A stretch of DNA of 45,083 bases from a virus. Every line of letters starts with the position of its first letter. The first letter of the stretch is position 1. The notes under the pieces were generated by a model that was given only the letters and a program-made list of their open reading frames with translations, was not told the DNA's origin and did no database searches. Location of the stretch: positions 1 to 45,083 of IMG/VR virus record IMGVR_UViG_3300008117_000293, one strand, 5' to 3'. This document shows positions 8,977 to 15,881 of this stretch, in pieces. A program made the position numbers and the translations under genes.

Positions 8977-9192
8977 ATGATTAACGAAACACTAACACCA
9001 GAACAAATTGCCAAGCACTACTCTGCGGCTATGGACTCGGTTAACCTGATTAACGCAGGTAAACCAGAAGGAATGTCTGATGCTGATTGGGCAGATTGCT
9101 TGTCACGTAACAAAGAGCATCTGACAATTATGTTGGCTAAAGACTTCTGGACAACAGAAGACCTAGCACCATTGCAAGCCGCTTCTGTCTAA
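8977..9192 (+). CDS. Small conserved phage protein (71 aa), function unknown
   Basis: ATG 8977 lies one base after the fibre stop; GAAGGA just upstream, inside the fibre gene, serves as ribosome binding site. A TTG five codons earlier is open but less likely. The product has 'TPEQIAKHYSAAMDSVNLINAGKPEGMSDADWADCLSRN..HL' and is probably all-helical and acidic. It is the last gene of the fibre cassette; no catalytic motif or membrane segment is visible. Confidence 0.65.
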   Translation: MINETLTPEQIAKHYSAAMDSVNLINAGKPEGMSDADWADCLSRNKEHLTIMLAKDFWTTEDLAPLQAASV

Positions 9193-9194
9193 TC

Positions 9195-9419
9195 ATGGAA
9201 GAGGTAACACACGCCCAAATCTATGAGCGTCTGTGTGCTGTCGAAGCTAAGGTAGACAAGCTAGATAAAAGCACAGAGGCTGTGGTGGTTGCATTCAATG
9301 CAGCCGCTGGTGCATTCACTGTGCTCGAATGGCTTGCTAGAGCAGTGAAACCAGTATTAGTTATTGGTGCATTCTGTGGAGCCATATGGCTGGCTATAGA
9401 AAACAAGCTGCATCACTAA
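9195..9419 (+). CDS. Small membrane protein with N-terminal coiled coil (holin candidate)
   Basis: A 74 aa protein. The first 30 residues form a charged helix (YERLCAVEAKVDKLDKST) and residues about 36-68 contain a hydrophobic stretch (AVKPVLVIGAFCGAIWLAI), followed by a short charged tail ENKLHH. This plan resembles small phage holin-like proteins with an N-terminal coiled coil. It is the first gene of the lysis region and overlaps the next gene by 34 bases. No Shine-Dalgarno is evident. Confidence 0.6.
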   Translation: MEEVTHAQIYERLCAVEAKVDKLDKSTEAVVVAFNAAAGAFTVLEWLARAVKPVLVIGAFCGAIWLAIENKLHH

Positions 9420-9550
9420 CACTCTTATTATTAATATCTTTCCCTATTGGGTCCAAGGAGGAAAAATATAGGTGTGTCCGATGGACATGGACTGGAGATG
9501 TATATAACAGAAAAGTTGTATGCATTGAATGGAAAAAGGTTGAGCGATGA
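9386..9550 (+). CDS. Small secreted or membrane-anchored protein (54 aa) with two cysteines
   Basis: ATG 9386 opens a 54-codon frame that overlaps the end of the 74 aa gene and stops at TGA 9548-9550, sharing ATGA with the next start. Residues 4-22 are a basic-then-hydrophobic signal-like segment (KQ...SLTLLLLISFPIG). The remainder is RCVRWTWTGDVYNRKVVCIEW with Cys30 and Cys46, suggesting one disulphide in the periplasm. I recognise the C...W..TGDVYNR.V.C..W pattern from small phage proteins, but know no function for it. Its location suggests a part in lysis or envelope modification. Confidence 0.75.
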   Translation: MAGYRKQAASLTLLLLISFPIGSKEEKYRCVRWTWTGDVYNRKVVCIEWKKVER

Positions 9551-10044
9551 TTGATCCCATCACCGCCCTAGCTGGCATACAAACCGCTATCAGCATGGTC
9601 AAGAAGGCCAGCAAGGTGGCTAATGATTTAGGCTCTCTTGCCCCAATGATTGGCAAGATGTTTGATGCTAAAAGCACAGCTACTAAGGCTATGCTTCAAG
9701 CAAAGCAATCTGGCAAAGGTTCCAACATGGGGACTGCTTTACAGATTGAGATGGCCTTAGAACAAGCTAGAGCATTTGAAGAAGAACTAAAGATGTTGTT
9801 CATGCAGACAGGTAAGATTGATGTCTGGAACAAGATTAAAGCTAGACAAGCTGACATGGACTTGGCTGATGCTAAAGAATTGAGTGCTTTAAAGAAGGCA
9901 GAAAAAGCTGCCAAAGAAAAAGAAGATGAAATGAATGAGATAGCCATGATCATTGGTGGTGTAGCTTTTGTTTTGTTCTTAGTATTTGTTGGTGTTAATG
10001 AGTTGATGAATTTCTGTGAAGCCACTAGAAGGTGTGGGCGGTGA
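9547..10044 (+). CDS. Coiled-coil protein with C-terminal membrane segment (165 aa)
   Basis: ATG 9547 overlaps the preceding stop by 4 bases. Residues about 60-130 are highly charged and helical (ALEQARAFEEELKMLFMQTGKIDVWNK, then ELSALKKAEKAAKEKEDEM). Residues about 132-152 form one membrane span (MIIGGVAFVLFLVFVGVNEL). I know similar proteins from aquatic phages near lysis or structural genes, without an assigned role. It may be membrane-anchored in lysis control or a minor virion part. Confidence 0.65.
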   Translation: MIDPITALAGIQTAISMVKKASKVANDLGSLAPMIGKMFDAKSTATKAMLQAKQSGKGSNMGTALQIEMALEQARAFEEELKMLFMQTGKIDVWNKIKARQADMDLADAKELSALKKAEKAAKEKEDEMNEIAMIIGGVAFVLFLVFVGVNELMNFCEATRRCGR

Positions 10045-10190
10045 ATGAATATCAAAAGACCTTTGACTTATGTATAAAGATATTTGTCTATGGGTGTGTG
10101 GCTCTGTACTTCTTAGGCTTCCTGAAGTTCTTGCCTGATGATTTGTCTGACAAGATTGTGAACTTGTTATTAGGAAAGGTTGGCTTATGA
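10041..10190 (+). CDS. Small membrane protein (49 aa)
   Basis: GTG 10041 overlaps the previous stop (GTGA); an ATG at 10045 is in another frame. The 49-codon frame ends at TGA 10188-10190, again overlapping the next ATG by 4 bases. The product MNEYQKTFDL... has one hydrophobic stretch (about residues 12-32, IFVYGCVALYFLGFLKFL) and an amphipathic C-terminus. Evidence that it is real is the unbroken chain of 4-nt overlaps on both sides; the function is unknown, possibly holin-related. Confidence 0.6.
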   Translation: MNEYQKTFDLCIKIFVYGCVALYFLGFLKFLPDDLSDKIVNLLLGKVGL

Positions 10191-10348
10191 AAGTGACTCC
10201 CTATCAACACAATGCAAACATGTTGCGTGAATATCAAAGGGTACTTCATCAACAACACTTGAAAGACCTTCAGAAACTAGAACGTCAAACTCAAGAGAAG
10301 ATTAAAGCTCAGTGGGTTAGGGCAAATTCTGTGGATGTAATGGTATGA
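10187..10348 (+). CDS. Small charged helical protein (53 aa)
   Basis: ATG 10187 to TGA 10346-10348, overlapping both neighbours by 4 bases. The product is Gln/Lys/Arg-rich (LREYQRVLHQQHLKDLQKL) and probably a single long helix, with no hydrophobic segment. It sits in the lysis region between a one-span membrane protein and a lipoprotein. Unknown function. Confidence 0.6.
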   Translation: MKVTPYQHNANMLREYQRVLHQQHLKDLQKLERQTQEKIKAQWVRANSVDVMV

Positions 10349-10575
10349 AATATTTATTATTGTTATTGCTGCTCACTGGTTGTGAAGACAGGTACAGATA
10401 CTTCTGTCAGAACCCTGACAACTTCCATGCTGAGCCATGTCAGAAACCTAGATGTCAATTTACACAGACATGTCCTGAGTATTTAGTTGCACCAATATTG
10501 GAGAAACAAATTGAGAGAACTGCTAATCAAAATGCTGACACCCAACCAGCAACCAAAGCCAAAGCTAACAACTGA
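10345..10575 (+). CDS. Small outer-membrane-type lipoprotein (76 aa)
   Basis: The N-terminus MKYLLLLLLLTGC is a lipoprotein signal with lipobox LTGC, so Cys13 would be acylated. The mature part has five further cysteines with CQNPDNF, EPCQKPRC and QTCPEYLVAP, a pattern known from small phage lipoproteins, and ends with a polar tail. ATG 10345 overlaps the previous stop by 4 bases and the end overlaps the next gene. It is separate from the Rz1-like lipoprotein at 11264, so the phage encodes two lipoproteins; an envelope or superinfection role is possible. Confidence 0.75.
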   Translation: MKYLLLLLLLTGCEDRYRYFCQNPDNFHAEPCQKPRCQFTQTCPEYLVAPILEKQIERTANQNADTQPATKAKANN

Positions 10576-11056
10576 AGAATTTGAGGTTAGGGTTTGGGGG
10601 TTTGTGGTGGTGGCTATCACCATCATTCTCTTTGGCATTGTGTTTGCCCTACTCTATTCTGTTACTTTTGTAACACAACCAATCAAGAGTATGGCTCCGA
10701 TTGACCAAGCCTACACCAAGATGCTTAATGATATAGTATTACTTATTGTAGGTGGTATTGGTGGCATTGTAGGTAAGAGGGCAGTTAACTCAGCACAGAA
10801 TGCATTCAGACCTCCTCAGCCTCCAATGCAGGGCTGTGGCGGTGGCTATGGAGGTGGTGGCTATGGTAGCAGCTACGCTCCTCCACAGTCGGCCTATGGC
10901 CTTCCTAGTCAGCCCTTCGGTGCTATGCCTGTCTGGAAGAACCCAGAGCTAGATGAAAGCTGGACCCCCGGTCCTCCACCAACAACACCTCCTGAACACA
11001 TGGAGCCTGATGAGGATAGGGAAGAGATAGCTCAGGCAAGAAAAGAGGCTGAGTGA
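10532..11056 (+). CDS. Two-span membrane protein with Gly/Pro-rich tail (holin candidate)
   Basis: ATG 10532 is preferred to an in-frame ATG at 10487, because translation from 10532 begins with the polar segment LTPNQQPKPKLTTEEFE. The 174 aa product has membrane spans at about residues 22-48 (GFVVVAITIILFGIVFALLYSV) and 66-84 (IVLLIVGGIGGIVG), then a Gly-rich and Pro-rich cytoplasmic-type tail (GGGYGGGGYG, PGPPPTTPPEH). The second span has a GG.GG.VG pattern seen in phage holin-like proteins. With the spanin and endolysin just downstream it is a good holin candidate, but the 74 aa protein at 9195 is an alternative. Confidence 0.65.
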   Translation: MLTPNQQPKPKLTTEEFEVRVWGFVVVAITIILFGIVFALLYSVTFVTQPIKSMAPIDQAYTKMLNDIVLLIVGGIGGIVGKRAVNSAQNAFRPPQPPMQGCGGGYGGGGYGSSYAPPQSAYGLPSQPFGAMPVWKNPELDESWTPGPPPTTPPEHMEPDEDREEIAQARKEAE

Positions 11057-11529
11057 TGTTACCCATTCCACTGCCTTGGCTGATCATTAGTGCAACCATT
11101 GCACTGTTTGGAACATATCAAGTTGGTCATCACTATGGCTGGATTGAGCGTGACGAAGACATGCAAATAGAGATAGCTAAGAAGAATGAAGAAGCCCGTG
11201 AAGTAGAGAAGAACATGACTTCTAAACTTGCTGATAAAGAAACAGAGTTGAGAAAGGCAAAGAATGAAATATCTAAAAAGCAGTCTGCTATGCGTGAGCT
11301 TGCTAACACTGGCAGGTTGCGCCTCCCCACCACCAGTTGTGTACAAACCAGCACAAGTGCCGCCCCTGCCACAGGAAATAGCAGAGATGAGCCAACCGAT
11401 CTTGAGCGACAGACTATTGCAACTCTTATCGACATCGTTGCCGAAGGAGACAAAGCCATCGTCAAGCACAACGCCTGTGTCGCAGCCTACAACGAAATGA
11501 GGGAGTTGGTAAACAATGGTAACAAGTGA
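11053..11529 (+). CDS. Rz: i-spanin (Rz-like inner-membrane lysis protein)
   Basis: A 158 aa protein starting at GTG 11053 (GTGA overlap with the previous stop) or ATG 11056. Residues about 6-24 form an N-terminal membrane anchor, followed by a long charged coiled coil (about 33-85, with KKNEEAREVEKNMTSKLADKETEL) facing the periplasm. This is the Rz plan. The gene contains a complete second lipoprotein frame (11264-11500), which is diagnostic for a nested spanin pair. Together they should fuse inner and outer membranes at the end of lysis. Confidence 0.9.
   Translation: MMLPIPLPWLIISATIALFGTYQVGHHYGWIERDEDMQIEIAKKNEEAREVEKNMTSKLADKETELRKAKNEISKKQSAMRELANTGRLRLPTTSCVQTSTSAAPATGNSRDEPTDLERQTIATLIDIVAEGDKAIVKHNACVAAYNEMRELVNNGNK
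11264..11500 (+). CDS. Rz1: o-spanin (Rz1-like lipoprotein), nested inside the i-spanin gene
   Basis: A 78 aa frame fully inside Rz in another reading frame. It has a lipoprotein signal, LTLAGC with Cys19 as lipid site, and a Pro-rich mature part (SPPPVVYKPAQVPPLP), the hallmark of Rz1. Its partner is the surrounding i-spanin, joined across the periplasm. The nested arrangement, as in lambda, is established for spanins. Its presence indicates a Gram-negative host. Confidence 0.9.
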   Translation: MKYLKSSLLCVSLLTLAGCASPPPVVYKPAQVPPLPQEIAEMSQPILSDRLLQLLSTSLPKETKPSSSTTPVSQPTTK

Positions 11530-12130
11530 ACAACTAAGACAGCTACACATTGAGCCATCTTTGGCTGATGCTTTCAATGAAACCTTTGAGAGATTTGGTA
11601 TAGTTACACCAGCTCAACAGGCTTCATGGATTGGTCAATGTGGTCATGAGTGTGGCAACTTCCGCATCATGGAAGAGAACTTAAACTACAGAGCACCCAC
11701 CCTGCTGAAGCTATTCCCTCAGAATCCTAAGCGAGTCTGGGGATTCACACCAGAGAGTGCTGCAGAGTATGAGAAAAAGCCACAGCGTATTGCCAATAGG
11801 ATTTATGGTAATCGTATGGGCAACAGGGATGAGGCATCAGGGGATGGGTTCAGGTTCCGTGGATCCGGATTTCTCCAGCTAACTGGACATAGCAACTTCT
11901 ATCACGCAGGTCAAGCCTTAGGTGTAGATTTTGTTATGCAACCAGAGCTTGTTCGCACTCCCAGATATGCAGCACAGACCGCTGGCTGGTTCTGGCAGAC
12001 TCACAGGCTTAACCAATATGCTGACAGCGGTGACATCCTCACCATGACAAAGCGAATCAATGGTGGTACTATTGGTTTAGAAGATCGTAAGAAGCATATT
12101 GAACATGCCTTACATGTATTAGGTGGTTGA
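11516..12130 (+). CDS. Endolysin, glycoside hydrolase family 19 (chitinase/lysozyme-like)
   Basis: A 204 aa protein. The motif GQCGHECGNF (40-49) with Glu45 and EENLNYRAP (53-61) with Glu54 are the two catalytic-acid regions of GH19 phage lysozymes. FRGSGFLQLTGHSNF (about 117-131) is the substrate-cleft motif, followed by AGWFWQTHRLN and the late TKRINGG segment. It cuts the glycan strands of peptidoglycan. There is no signal peptide, so it needs a holin to reach the cell wall. The start lies inside the end of Rz with GGGAG upstream. Confidence 0.95.
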   Translation: MVTSEQLRQLHIEPSLADAFNETFERFGIVTPAQQASWIGQCGHECGNFRIMEENLNYRAPTLLKLFPQNPKRVWGFTPESAAEYEKKPQRIANRIYGNRMGNRDEASGDGFRFRGSGFLQLTGHSNFYHAGQALGVDFVMQPELVRTPRYAAQTAGWFWQTHRLNQYADSGDILTMTKRINGGTIGLEDRKKHIEHALHVLGG

Positions 12131-12173
12131 CTAAGCCCCTAAATTGTGGTATGACAAGGCTTAAAGGTATATA

Positions 12174-12482
12174 ATGTTACCAGCTTCTCTAAGTATTATT
12201 GGCAGAGAAGTGCCGATTAGAGTTGTAGATGTATTCCCAGAACAACTGGGAGAGTACAGCTATGATGATTATGCAATTAAAATAAAGTCTGGTCAGCACC
12301 CCTTAGCGGAGGCAGATACATTGTTACATGAATGTATACACGCTATAGACGACTGCTTCCAATTAAAACTGTCAGAGAGGCAGGTGTATTGTTTAGCTGT
12401 AGGAGTGTTAGCACTACTTAGAGATAACAGAAATATGCTTGCCTATTTAACTGAAGCAATAGAGAAACCAAGAAACATATGA
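12174..12482 (+). CDS. Small HExxH metalloprotease-like protein
   Basis: A 102 aa protein with LLHECIHAIDD, a zinc-binding HExxH motif (His52, Glu53, His56), in a helix after a beta-rich N-terminus containing AIKIKSGQ. A conserved 'LSERQVYCLAVGVLALLRDN' helix follows. I know this plan from small phage proteins resembling the catalytic core of ImmA/SprT-like metallopeptidases; a third zinc ligand cannot be assigned with certainty. AAAGG precedes ATG 12174, and the stop overlaps the next start by 4 bases. The substrate is unknown. Confidence 0.7.
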   Translation: MLPASLSIIGREVPIRVVDVFPEQLGEYSYDDYAIKIKSGQHPLAEADTLLHECIHAIDDCFQLKLSERQVYCLAVGVLALLRDNRNMLAYLTEAIEKPRNI

Positions 12483-15205
12483 AAGATTTTACATCACAGC
12501 AAAAAGAAGTTGTAGCTAGAAAGCTAGGCTATGACGGACCTATGCAGGGCTTTGATGAGTTCATTGCATCCTCTCCTTCGTTAGAAGCTAAGTATGCTGC
12601 CATCACTGGTAAGTTTTCTCAGCGTATGGCTAATGGTGGTTTGGTTAAGATGAAGCCCAGAGGATTTCCGGCTGGAGGATATGTATCTACTGTGTATGAA
12701 GATACGGCATCTACCCCTTCTTTTGCTGAAGCAGATCGATTAGTTCGTGCTGGTTATGCAAAAATTGGACGTACAGGAATTGGTAATGCAGTCAATCAGA
12801 TTGATCAAGCTGGATATGACAACTTTTTAAATCTTTTGACATCTGGCACAGTTAGCGCAGCAGACTACTTATCTATATTTGCTGATGCTGCTACTAGATA
12901 TATGGCTGACAACCCTGATGACCCATATACAAAATATGTACAAGGATTTTTAGGTACTACACCAACTACTACTGTACCTCCAACTACAGCTCCTCCAACT
13001 ACAGCTCCTGTAACAACGGCTGCTCCAATAGTTACGTCAGCTCCAGTAAATCCAACATCTACTATTTCTGACGCTGAAGCAGATCGATTAGTTCGTGCTG
13101 GTTATGCAAAAATTGGGCGTACAGGAGTTGGTGACGCAGTTAATCAGATTGATCAAGCTGGGTATAACAACTTCTTTAATCTTTTAAAGTCTGGTGCAGT
13201 TAGTTCAGCAGACTACTTATCTATATTTGCTGATGCTGCTACTAGATATATGGCTGACAATCCTAATGATCCGTATACAAAATACACACAAGGATTTTTA
13301 GGTACTACACCAACTACTACTGTACCTCCAACTACAGCACCTGTTACTACAGCTCCTGTTACTACAGCACCAATAACTACAAGACCAGTAACAACTGTAC
13401 CTCCAACTACATTGCCTATTACTACAGCACCTGTAACAACTAGACCTGTAACAACATTACCTGTAACAACATTACCAACAACTACAAGAGCACCGGGTGT
13501 AACCCTATCTCCAGCAGAGCAAGCAGCCGCTATTTTTTCTAGGAATGCTGCAACACAAACTAGCTCACCTGTAACTTACTCGGCTGCAGGTGTTCCTCAA
13601 GCTGCTGATGCTGCTCAAGTAAAAACAATTGCAACTATTGAACCTACTGAAGTTCAGAAGATAGGTGTAGAAGAAAGAGCCGGAGATGTAAGTACTATTG
13701 AAGGAACTACTCCCGCTACTGCTACATTAGCAAGTGTTCCTACAACAACACCAGCAGTTACAGTGGCATTTTCTTCTGCTGCTACTCCTTTAAAGACTGC
13801 TCTTGATAAAGTTTCTCCTACTGATGGTACATTATCTGAAGCAGCTAAAGTAAAAGCAGAAGAAGACACTACAACAGCTTTGGCTGGTTCTGCTGTTAAT
13901 GCAGAACAAATAAGCACTGCTCAAAAAGTAGCTGTAGTACCAGAACGAACAATATCAGAAGCTGAGAAAGTTTCTGGTACTGCTGTAACTATGGCTACTG
14001 TGGCTACAGAGTTGGCTAAGGCTAAAGCTGAAGAAGGAACTGTCACTGCAGACATGACTGTACAAGGACAGCTTGCTAAACTCACTAAAGATTTTGATGC
14101 AAAAAACCCACCACCTTGGGCTGCTGGTGCATTGAGAGCTGTGACAGCAGAGATGTCTGCTAGGGGCTTAGGTGCTTCTAGCTTGGCTGGTGCTGCTTTG
14201 GTACAAGCTGCAATGGAGAAAGCTCTTCCTATTGCTTCTGCTGATGCTGCTATATATCAACAAGTTGCTTCACAGAACCTGTCTAACAAACAACAGATAG
14301 CTGTTCTTACGGCACAACAAAGAGCTACCTTCTTAGGTCAAGAGTTTGATCAAACCTTTCAGACCCGTGTTGTTAATGCTGCCCGTGTTTCTGAAATTGC
14401 CAACTTAAACTTTAATGCTAAACAACAAGTGGCCTTGGAGAATGCGAAACTTGCACAAACTGTTGACTTAGCCAACTTAAATAGCAGACAAGCTGCTTTT
14501 ATGGCTGAGCTTGCACAGACAGCCACTCTTGAGACAGCCAGTTTAAATAACAGACAGCAAGCTGCTGTTGTTAATGCTCAATCTGCTTTGCAAGTTGATT
14601 TAACTAACATGTCTTATGAACAACAAACCACTGTTCTTAAAGCACAACTAACAGCACAAGCTATTTTGTCTGATGCTGCTGCTGAGAATGCTGCCAAACA
14701 GTTTAATGCTACTAGTACAAATCAAACAAATCAATTCTTTGCCACTCTATCTTCACAAGTGAGTCAGTTTAATTCTGCACAGAGTAATGGTATGGAACAA
14801 TTTAAAGTTGACCAAGCAAATGCTGTTAAGAAGTTTAATGCTGAAGTTACTAATCAGAGAGAACAATTTAATGCACAACAACGATTGGTGATCGATCAAG
14901 CAAATGCTCAATGGCAACGTGAGATTGCTACAGCTAACACAGCAGCCACTAATTTAATAAATCTACAGAATGCTCAGCTCTCACAGCAGATGACATTAAC
15001 AGAATATAATAATGAGATACAGATGTATCGTGATGCTGTAACACATGCTTGGCAGTCTGCTGAGAATGATGCTAATAGAGCAACCACTCTTGCTGCTTCA
15101 GAGATTTCTGCTGCTGCTGCAATTTCTGGTGCAAATATTAAAGCAGACGCTCAAAGTTCATCAGACATAGGTTCATTTATTGCCCGTGTTCTAATTGGTA
15201 GATAA
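12479..15205 (+). CDS. Large structural protein with a duplicated domain, Thr/Pro linkers and a long helical C-terminus
   Basis: A 908 aa protein. The N-terminus has MANGGLVKMKPRGFPAGGYV (about residues 50-69), a short Gly-rich segment I know from virion proteins of aquatic phages. Residues 83-171 and 199-287 are near-identical copies of a module beginning AEADRLVRAGYAKIGRTG. Each is followed by PTT/APVTT/RPVTT low-complexity linkers. From about 510 to the end it is Ala/Gln/Asn-rich and helical, with NLNFNAKQQVALENAKLAQ-like units repeated. It has no signal peptide. A position before other internal-virion-type genes suggests a virion protein. Confidence 0.7.
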   Translation: MKDFTSQQKEVVARKLGYDGPMQGFDEFIASSPSLEAKYAAITGKFSQRMANGGLVKMKPRGFPAGGYVSTVYEDTASTPSFAEADRLVRAGYAKIGRTGIGNAVNQIDQAGYDNFLNLLTSGTVSAADYLSIFADAATRYMADNPDDPYTKYVQGFLGTTPTTTVPPTTAPPTTAPVTTAAPIVTSAPVNPTSTISDAEADRLVRAGYAKIGRTGVGDAVNQIDQAGYNNFFNLLKSGAVSSADYLSIFADAATRYMADNPNDPYTKYTQGFLGTTPTTTVPPTTAPVTTAPVTTAPITTRPVTTVPPTTLPITTAPVTTRPVTTLPVTTLPTTTRAPGVTLSPAEQAAAIFSRNAATQTSSPVTYSAAGVPQAADAAQVKTIATIEPTEVQKIGVEERAGDVSTIEGTTPATATLASVPTTTPAVTVAFSSAATPLKTALDKVSPTDGTLSEAAKVKAEEDTTTALAGSAVNAEQISTAQKVAVVPERTISEAEKVSGTAVTMATVATELAKAKAEEGTVTADMTVQGQLAKLTKDFDAKNPPPWAAGALRAVTAEMSARGLGASSLAGAALVQAAMEKALPIASADAAIYQQVASQNLSNKQQIAVLTAQQRATFLGQEFDQTFQTRVVNAARVSEIANLNFNAKQQVALENAKLAQTVDLANLNSRQAAFMAELAQTATLETASLNNRQQAAVVNAQSALQVDLTNMSYEQQTTVLKAQLTAQAILSDAAAENAAKQFNATSTNQTNQFFATLSSQVSQFNSAQSNGMEQFKVDQANAVKKFNAEVTNQREQFNAQQRLVIDQANAQWQREIATANTAATNLINLQNAQLSQQMTLTEYNNEIQMYRDAVTHAWQSAENDANRATTLAASEISAAAAISGANIKADAQSSSDIGSFIARVLIGR
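12725..13338 (+). repeat. 266-bp in-frame direct duplication inside the 908 aa gene
   Basis: The copies are 12725-12990 and 13073-13338, offset 348 bases (116 codons), with only scattered differences, many of them silent. The long identical stretches indicate a fairly recent duplication. Threonine/proline codon repeats (ACT/ACA, CCT/CCA) separate and follow the copies, to about 13495. Confidence 0.9.
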
Positions 15206-15208
15206 TAT

Positions 15209-15421
15209 ATGAAAAACTTTAAAAACTATTATGGTAAATTAGATGGTATGGCTAATGCTAAATTATCTAAACCAAAGAAAGATACTGGTAAGGGTTTGTT
15301 ATCTAAAACATCCACAGAATCAGAGGTATCAACATCTTCTTCTAAAGATGTATTTGCTAAAGTAGCCAACTACATGGCAGCAATTAGAAAACAAAAAGAG
15401 GAGTTGATGAATGACAGATGA
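15209..15421 (+). CDS. Small basic, Ser/Lys-rich protein (70 aa)
   Basis: ATG 15209 follows the previous stop by three bases. The product is Lys-rich with a Ser/Thr-rich middle (KTSTESEVSTSSSKDV) and a helical end (YMAAIRKQKEELMNDR). It overlaps the next start by 11 bases. It resembles a disordered linker or virion-packaging protein; no family is recognised. Position within the structural operon supports a virion-related role. Confidence 0.6.
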   Translation: MKNFKNYYGKLDGMANAKLSKPKKDTGKGLLSKTSTESEVSTSSSKDVFAKVANYMAAIRKQKEELMNDR

Positions 15422-15881
15422 TATCTTGTTTAATGCACCTATCCCCGGTCAATCATTAACGATTGAGCCGGGTAGTGGGCCTTGGGAGCAGCCTCCTCAG
15501 TATGTCACTATAGATGAAGTAGCTTCTTTCTATTCTGATAAGCTGGATAATCCAGAAGCTATCTTTGAGTTGATGTCTTTGCTTGAGAAAGGTATACCTA
15601 TTCTTACTATTGTTAATACAATGGTGAAGACATCTATTATGAATGGCTATCACACTGTTGATACAGGTTTCTTAGTGACACCAATCATTGTAGAGATTAT
15701 TAAGACAATAGCAGATTTGAATGATGTTATGTACACAGTAACTGCTGAAGAAGCAGGTAAGAAAAACACTGTGAATCCTGCAATCATTAAACAATTGATT
15801 GATGAAGCAAAGAAAAAAGTAAAGAAAAGTCCTGAAGCTATTGTAGAGCGTAAAGGTTTAATGGCAAAGGGAGTAGCATAA
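15411..15881 (+). CDS. Conserved phage structural-region protein (156 aa)
   Basis: ATG 15411 has GGAG upstream in the end of the previous gene. The N-terminus reads FNAPIPGQSLTIEPGSGPWEQP, a strongly conserved opening ('APIPGqSLT.EPG..PwE.PP') in proteins of aquatic phages. A helical core follows (about 40-130) and a basic tail (KKKVKKSPEAIVERKG). It is soluble, with no membrane segment. The stop overlaps the next start by one base. The role is unknown, probably in particle structure or assembly. Confidence 0.7.
   Translation: MTDDILFNAPIPGQSLTIEPGSGPWEQPPQYVTIDEVASFYSDKLDNPEAIFELMSLLEKGIPILTIVNTMVKTSIMNGYHTVDTGFLVTPIIVEIIKTIADLNDVMYTVTAEEAGKKNTVNPAIIKQLIDEAKKKVKKSPEAIVERKGLMAKGVA

Noticed and set aside
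11059-11577. A 172-codon minus-strand frame across the spanin genes
   Set aside because: It is a shadow of the dual-coding Rz/Rz1 region; no binding site, and the product has no recognisable family.
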